Of a stretch of 64,000 nt of DNA, positions 59,116 through 64,000 are shown piece by piece (within the stretch, counting starts at the first letter, position 1; each line of letters begins with the position of its first letter). The translations under genes were made by a program, and so were the position numbers. A model generated the notes under the pieces. That model searched no databases, was not told the DNA's origin, and saw only the letters and a program-made list of their open reading frames with translations. The stretch spans positions 2,472,656-2,536,655 of the forward strand of contig JASXTE010000014.1 in the NCBI GenBank assembly GCA_030280995.1, in the 5' to 3' direction. The stretch comes from Hemileia vastatrix (Eukaryota > Basidiomycota > Pucciniomycetes > Pucciniales > Zaghouaniaceae).

Positions 59116-60197
59116 TTAGTACTTACAGATTGGGAGCTCTTCAAATTTGTATGTGGCTGGAATCTGGACTGTTGAAGAATTTTGAATGGATGTTGATGTA
59201 GGATCAACCAGATAGAGGTATGGATTCTCATAATCATTCTCTAAATGGTGTTGGGAAGATGGACTAGAAGGAGGGCATTCCTGTGGCCTGGTTGGAGCAG
59301 CAGGGCTGCTGTTGTTGTTGTGTATATTATTATTGCTTGGCCTAGTTGAGTCGGACACTGATGGTGGAGTACCAGGGTTGTTGAAGGAAGGACCAGGAGA
59401 AGGTGACCTGGAAGCTGATTGTAATCTGCTAGATGAAGATCTTGAAGAAAAGGAAATATCAGAGGAATAATTGGGGGCCAGAGGAGAGGTGTAGTTAGTT
59501 CTTCTTGGTGGAATAGGAGATTTTTGTGTGGGAGCAGTGTTGCGTGCTCTGGTGTTTTCAGGAGGTCCTCTTGCAGCCCTTCTAGAGATGTTAGAATTTT
59601 TGGGGTTGTCTGAGGAAGAATTTGTGTGTGTATGCATTACTCTGGGAGCACTAGGAGGTTGTTGCATAGAGTTGTTGGTGTTTAAGGGTGGATTTTAGCT
59701 GTTATCTGGCTGAATTTAGGCGTTTTGAGCCTGATTTTTGCTTTCTTGAAAGGCGGGCAGGCCACCTGGACGCAGTCTAGCAGCCTGGGAGCTGATTTTG
59801 AAGCTTATTTGGCTAAATTTGCTGAGGTAAAAGCAGATTCTTGAGAAGATAAAGCAGGTCTTTTAGGGAGTGTTTTGGGAATAGAACGGCATGATCTTCT
59901 GGAAGGAGTAAAAAATAAATAAGATGAATCAGGTCCAAGTTCTGGTGACCTGGTAGGGGATCTGGAAATATATTTATGGGAAGGTGTAGGCAGAGGTATT
60001 GGATAGCTGGGGTCTCTGTCACATCTTTTCTTTTTAGAGTGGCAAGAATCACAGGCTCTGTTATAGAATTTGGCCTGAGGAGTAGGAAGAGTGAAAGTAA
60101 AAGGACTGAACATGTGGATGCACTGTTTACAAGCATATTCTTTTGGAGCAGTGAAGCAAAGAAGGTCCAATGGGTCAAAGTCTGGAGATTCAGCCAT
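59116..60197 (-). pseudogene. Antisense gene of element D: Cys-rich zinc-binding-like N-terminus, Pro/Ser-rich tail
   Basis: ATG at 60195-60197, right after CTTCACAGATC. Residues 14-59 contain C, CKQC and CDSCHSKKKRC, i.e. C-x8-C-x2-C-x22-C-x2-C-x6-C; the last part resembles the first half of a fungal Zn2Cys6 DNA-binding motif with its basic residues. Then Ser/Pro-rich sequence to 59805. A short broken stretch (one frame change and two stops between 59805 and 59667) leads to 59667-59116, 183 residues, extremely Ser/Pro/Asn-rich. A GTAAGTAC donor at 59121 overlaps the last codons, so the gene probably continued by splicing. Antisense to the retrotransposon. Function unknown; transcription factor-like by inference only. 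Confidence 0.6.
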
Positions 60198-60345
60198 GAT
60201 CTGTGAAGGAACAACAATAAAAGAAAAGAGATGAAAGAAAATTATATCAGTGATGGTAGATGACAAAGAGAGTGGAAGTTCAGCAGGTGGACTTAGGAGA
60301 ATCATGCATGGAGTTGGCTCCACCCTTATATGAAAAATTTGTTTA

Positions 60346-60590
60346 GTCCATCGAGACTTTAAACTGAACACTGGGTTAGTCCGTCAAGACTTTAAACTGA
60401 ACACTGGGTTAGTCCATCAAGACTTTAAACTGAACACTGGGTAAGTCCATCAAGACTTTAAACTGAAGACTGTGGGTAGTTCATCAAGACTTTAAACTTA
60501 AAAATGGTATAGTCCCTCAAGACTATAAACTGAGGATGTTTTAATGGTTGAGTCCTTCAGGACTATAAACTGATAATTAGAGTTGGTGTG
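60346..60590. repeat. 33-bp minisatellite upstream of the antisense gene
   Basis: Units begin at 60346, 60379, 60412, 60445, 60479, then more diverged at about 60511 and 60553; consensus GTCCATCAAGACTTTAAACTGA plus ~11 bp. It lies about 150 bp upstream of the antisense ATG, where a promoter would be. Related units occur at 60760-60878 and singly near 55815-55850. Confidence 0.85.
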
Positions 60591-60595
60591 ATTTT

Positions 60596-60696
60596 AGAAG
60601 AGGGCATCCAAGGGGGAGTCTCTGAATTTTGTTAAGGAAAGTGTGGGGGTAACTGATGAGCTGACTGCTCTGTAGAACAGTTACCCCGGAATGTTA
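60596..60696 (+). repeat. Third copy of the element D 105-bp stem-loop repeat
   Basis: Shares 'GTGTGGGGGTAACTGATG.GCTG.CTGCTCTGTAGAAC' with 55663-55770 and 55929-56030. The arms GGGGTAACTG (60646-60655) and CAGTTACCCC (60678-60687) pair perfectly over 10 bp. Confidence 0.8.
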
Positions 60697-60759
60697 GTTT
60701 GTTTCTTTTGTCTTTGATTTTTTGATCTCTGTTTCTGTCTTTTTGATTCAGGTTTTGGA

Positions 60760-60878
60760 GTCCCCCAAGGCTATAAACTGAGGGTTTTTTGAGTCCCCCA
60801 AGACTATAAAATGAGGGCTGTTAGTCCCCCAAGACTTAAAACTGAGGATTAGTCCCCCAAGACTTTAAACTGAAGAAA
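60760..60878. repeat. Second minisatellite cluster
   Basis: Four units starting GTCCCCCAAG at 60760, 60793, 60824 and 60852, each with ACT.TAAA.TGA, unit length 28-33 bp. Related to the 60346 array. Confidence 0.8.
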
Positions 60879-61355
60879 CAATTTTATTTTCTTTATTTCT
60901 AAATCAAGATTCTCAGGCAAGAAGAAATTACAGAAAATAATAAAGAGATGTAACAAAATGTTCAGCATTGGCTTTGAACTGGTGAATGAGGTTCTTCCTT
61001 TTCTCACGGTCCTGTGTATTTCTGGCAGGAGTGGATTGGAAGTAATTTAGAATGAGATGCTTCTTTTGAGAAGAATGTTGTTTGAATTTGTCTTTGATGG
61101 TGGGAAATGGATTAGGTGGGGATGCTTCAATGGTTCCCACATTGTCATCATCACTGTGAGGATGGAAATGAGCTGGAAATTTTCCAGATTGAATTTCAGT
61201 ATGAAGAAGTATTGGGCTTACCATCAGAAAGACCAGGGATGGTAGAGCTAGTGTTTGAAGTGGAGTTGGCACTCTTTTTTGAAGGGTGTAGTTTGTTGAT
61301 CATTCTGGGGATCAGGACGGATGGTCTGGATCTTTTGGTTCTGATAGAAGGTGGA

Positions 61356-61532
61356 TCAGGTTGAAGAGGAAAATGGACCAGGTCTGAAATAAGTCTTCTT
61401 CCTAGTGTGACAGGAATCATAGGAGGTTCTGTAGGGATGAGCAGGTGGTGTGATGGTACAGATGAGATTGTTGTCAATGCAGTATTGGCAAGGACACATG
61501 TCAGTAGCAGATTTGGAAAGAAAGCTGAACAT
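61356..61532 (-). pseudogene. Diverged second copy of the antisense Cys-rich ORF
   Basis: ATG at 61530-61532 in the strong context GCCACCATG. 58 codons with 'CPCQYCIDN' and 'YDSCHTRKK', aligning with CKQCIHM and CDSCHSKKK of the gene at 60197. The first Cys of the second pair is Tyr and the last Cys is missing. It lies 1.3 kb upstream of the other copy on the same strand, separated by related repeats, so the antisense block was duplicated. Short and probably non-functional. Confidence 0.5.
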
Positions 61533-61570
61533 GGTGGCTGTGATGTAGGAGAATGTGGAGATTCTCTATT

Positions 61571-61580
61571 AGAGGGATGA
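61571..61580 (+). promoter_or_regulatory. Polypurine tract of element D
   Basis: AGAGGGATGA directly precedes the TGTGGTCTTCC start of the right LTR. Confidence 0.55.
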
Positions 61581-61741
61581 TGTGGTCTTCCAACATTGGT
61601 GGAGCCCTTTGTTGGTCTTTTTGGCATTTTTTTGATATATCTTAAATGAAATTGTTTAATAATTGGGTGTTTTTCTGGATTTATTCAGCAAATATTGGGA
61701 CTGCGGGGATTTGGGTACTACCATTGGATAGCCACAGTTTT
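61581..61741 (+). repeat. Right LTR of element D, first 161 bp
   Basis: Matches 47885-48045 with about eight substitutions, then is interrupted by element C after CAGTTTT. The remainder should follow the far end of C, outside the window. Confidence 0.85.
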
Positions 61742-63241
61742 TGTCAGGCTAAGGTCAAGTACAAAGACCTGAACTAGCTTGAATGGTCAGTTGTCTAGAA
61801 GATTTTAATGGTCCTATATGAATACTGTAGTATAAATCCAAAAAATAGTAAAATATAATCAAAAATCAAGGTCTCAGTAATATAATTCTCACTATTTTAT
61901 ATGTGGCTTACAATTTCTTTAGTTGGTAGAAAAATAGATTTTAATAATTCAGATACTATTCAAAAGTCTTATAAAAGTACTAATTGATATGTATTGTAAT
62001 TGATTTAGTTATATGGGGTAAATTGTAATGATAAAGAATGTAGAAACTCAACTTAAAAACCTCCTCCTTTTATACACACTGAGTTCCCCAATGATTCCCT
62101 TGATGTACCACCCAATACACAGTTAATGACGCCTCCAACTAACTAATATACATTCCCATCAACATTCCCAGTAGCCCATGACATAGTTAGAAGAGTAACA
62201 ACCGTCAAAATCCTGTAATAATAAGGAAAATTAATCAAAATTAAAAAATGAGATAAAAAGAGAGTATATGCGTATTAAACAATAATATAAAAGACTAAAG
62301 AGGATTTTTTAAGGTTGATAATAGCTTAATAATTAGGGGGATTCACTTTAGAAATAATGGGGCTAATCCTGACATTATACTACGTGAAATTCCCATTCAA
62401 AAATAACCAATATTGACTGAGAAACCACCCAAAAACTCAAGAAAGAGCGTGAGATGTGGGGTAACTACATGCAGTCCTTGGCAGGCGCTTGCACAGGTAA
62501 ATCCTTGACTAAATTTAGGCAATTTTAAGCGTGGTGATGAAATAAGATTCCAAGAGTGAGATTATTAATGAAATTAGTGCATATTAACAAGGTCAATGCA
62601 TTATTAATTAAGCTAGGACACTAAATAAGCGCCTGTTGCCTATTTTGGTGTGTTTCCCCACAGTGGGCATAGAATGTGGGGTAATTATAGTGTGAAAAAG
62701 CTAACTTTGCTAAAAATGAAGCTATTCACATGGGAAAAAAGCAGGCAGTATGTGGCCAGTACACAGAAGCCATTGCTGGCATAAAAAACACCAAAATTGA
62801 AAAGTGTTATTTTTATGCATTTAAATAGCCAAATCAATAGTCATAAATGAGCCCAATTGATCTGTCAAAGCGCAATTTTGATATTCTCAAATTTATGGTG
62901 CATATAGTCAACTTTTAAGTGAAATAAAGCGCATTTCTTGTTTTTTGCATAAAACAGTGAAAATAACAGCTTTAAGTGTACTTAAAAATTATGCAGCCTT
63001 ATACTTAAGGCTCTTAAGATTACCCAAAAATATTCCAACTTAATATTAAGTACATAAGACTTATAAAAGGTGGATATATGCGTGTATATAATGTGCTATA
63101 ATGGCATATTTTGTATATTATCATAATTTTACTTATGTATACTGTTTGTGTACTCTTAATTATTATTACCATGTATATTTCATGTGTTTAACATAACTTA
63201 TAAGTACTTTTTACTCAGTCCTGGGGATATACAGGCTGACA
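61742..63241 (-). repeat. 3' LTR of element C
   Basis: About 1500 bp, TGTCAGG...GCTGACA in plus orientation. TATAAAAGG on the minus strand at 62068-62074. A diverged solo relative lies at 36578-37894 in the other orientation. Confidence 0.82.
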
Positions 63242-63422
63242 CTTTCCCACCCAAAAAAACAATAAAAAAATGATAAGTTATAGATTTTTATTTATTTATT
63301 TGTTTAATTTTCAGGTATTCAGATTAATTCTGTAGCATTAAAGATTATACTTTAAAGAAATAAAACATAATAAATTATTATGAGTACTGGTATCTTAACC
63401 CCTCAGATGGTTGAACAGAAAT

Positions 63423-64000
63423 TTATTTCTGTTTAAATTTTTTAATAAGGGTGGATAAATTAGAAATTTCTTTTTCAGGTATCCATTTATCAAATTCATT
63501 TGATTTCCCTTTAAATCTTAATAAATACTCAGTTCTTTTTTCTTTAGTAAGGATTCTTTTCTTGAGTATTTTCTCAATCTCTGATTTTTCCACAATTTCT
63601 TCAGTTGGATTTTTAGGCCTTCCTCTTCTTTTTGGAAATAAGTCAGGATCATTTGCATGGTAAGGTTTCAATAATGAGATAGGGAAAACTGGATGTTTCC
63701 TATCATATGGAGCATATAATATGACTTCCACTGCATTATTGCCAACCATTTTACTTACTACAAAAGGTCCTACAAAGTGATCCTTTAATTTAACATTACC
63801 TTGTAAGTTAAAATGTAGCGTTGATATAAGGACTTCATCTCCCTTTTTGAATTCAAATTCTTTATGAGATTTATCCCAACTTTTCCTTTCATATTCAAAT
63901 GCTTTCTGGATGCATTCTTTTGCATGCTTTCTACACATTTGTTGCATATGAATAAAGGATTTAGTACCAGGTTGTATATCTAGCCTTGGTAATTTATTTA
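63423..64000 (-). CDS. Element C integrase C-terminus with chromodomain-like tail (cut by window edge)
   Basis: Open frame from the edge to 63423: 'QQMCRKHAKECIQKAFEYERKSWDKSH', 'FKKGDEVLIST', the GPF/Y region 'HFVGPFVVSKMV', 'HPVFPISLLKPY', and a chromodomain-like tail 'TEYLLRFKGKSNEFDKWIPEKEISNL'. It aligns throughout with element B 6300-5776 but has no stops, so C may be a younger, possibly intact copy. Confidence 0.82.
   Translation of the reverse strand, partial: NKLPRLDIQPGTKSFIHMQQMCRKHAKECIQKAFEYERKSWDKSHKEFEFKKGDEVLISTLHFNLQGNVKLKDHFVGPFVVSKMVGNNAVEVILYAPYDRKHPVFPISLLKPYHANDPDLFPKRRGRPKNPTEEIVEKSEIEKILKKRILTKEKRTEYLLRFKGKSNEFDKWIPEKEISNLSTLIKKFKQK

Larger units (their letters stand above)
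47885..61741 (+). mobile_element. Element D: very large Ty3/gypsy-type retrotransposon with antisense gene
   Basis: Left LTR 47885-48960, lysine-tRNA-like primer site, gag, protease, RT, RNase H and integrase to about 55580, then about 6 kb of 3' region with repeats, (AAAAAT)n, antisense ORFs and minisatellites, a polypurine tract, and the first 161 bp of the right LTR (61581-61741) before element C interrupts it. The two LTR starts differ at about eight of 161 positions. Coding DNA is GC-richer than the surroundings. It is inserted in element E at 47885. Coding frames are largely preserved but broken by several stops. Confidence 0.88.
61742..64000 (-). mobile_element. Element C: 3' end of a Ty3/gypsy chromovirus
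   Basis: Minus strand: 3' LTR 61742-63241, polypurine tract 63242-63252 (GGGTGGGAAAG) and the end of integrase to the window edge. Same family as A and B by LTR ends, spacer after the tract (AAAAAACAATAAAAAAATG) and integrase tail. It is inserted within the D LTR; the left flank GTTTT is the expected target copy. Continues beyond the right edge. Confidence 0.88.

Noticed and set aside
1..64000. tRNA or rRNA genes
   Set aside because: No cloverleaf-like or rRNA-like sequence was recognised by eye; a covariance-model search could not be run.

Overview
The window is fungal nuclear DNA: strongly AT-rich, with GT-AG introns, degenerate chromoviruses, a CMC (Plavaka-type) DNA transposon and a TET/JBP-type 2-oxoglutarate dioxygenase gene of the kind expanded in basidiomycetes. 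My best guess is a rust fungus (Pucciniales) with a large repeat-filled genome, such as the Austropuccinia type. That is inference from gene families and composition; no rRNA or housekeeping marker is present.

Layout. 1-4098: 5' part of Ty3/gypsy element A (minus strand), whose reading frames look intact and run off the left edge. 4969-13465: complete related element B (minus), two LTRs, 5-bp target duplication GTTTG, coding region decayed by stops and frameshifts. 13466-17340: intergenic DNA with a striking run of about 15 different stem-loops (15405-16676) and a 250-bp CACTA-like MITE. 17341-19254: decayed TET/JBP-like gene with intact catalytic residues, facing an unrecognised multi-exon gene (20230-22475). 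About 23490-25410: some 20 copies of an AT-rich palindrome every ~100 bp, next to a Plavaka-like transposon (25626-31162, minus). 32247-33283: unknown plus-strand gene remnant. 33470-35748: SNF2/RAD5-like helicase gene (minus). 36538-37894: MITE end and a solo LTR related to element C.

From 39018 to the end the DNA is a nest of retroelements: decayed element F (plus, RT split by a MITE), then E (minus chromovirus, carrying a MITE, a solo LTR and an unknown 1-kb block), then D (plus, from 47885, larger than 13 kb) inserted into E, then C (minus) inserted into the right LTR of D at 61742 and running off the right edge. D is distinctive: a lysine-tRNA-like primer site, gag-pol, a long 3' region with repeated stem-loops, a 1.8-kb (AAAAAT)n tract, an antisense zinc-finger-like gene with a second diverged copy, and minisatellites upstream of that gene.

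The few non-transposon genes (TET/JBP, the 20-22 kb gene, SNF2, the 32-33 kb remnant) lie in the 17-36 kb island between retroelement blocks. Many nonsense codons can be explained by C-to-T or G-to-A change, as expected from methylcytosine deamination or RIP-like mutation, which is notable beside a TET/JBP gene. The best candidates for something undescribed are the heterogeneous hairpin array, the regularly spaced palindrome array, and the antisense gene and repeat complex of element D.
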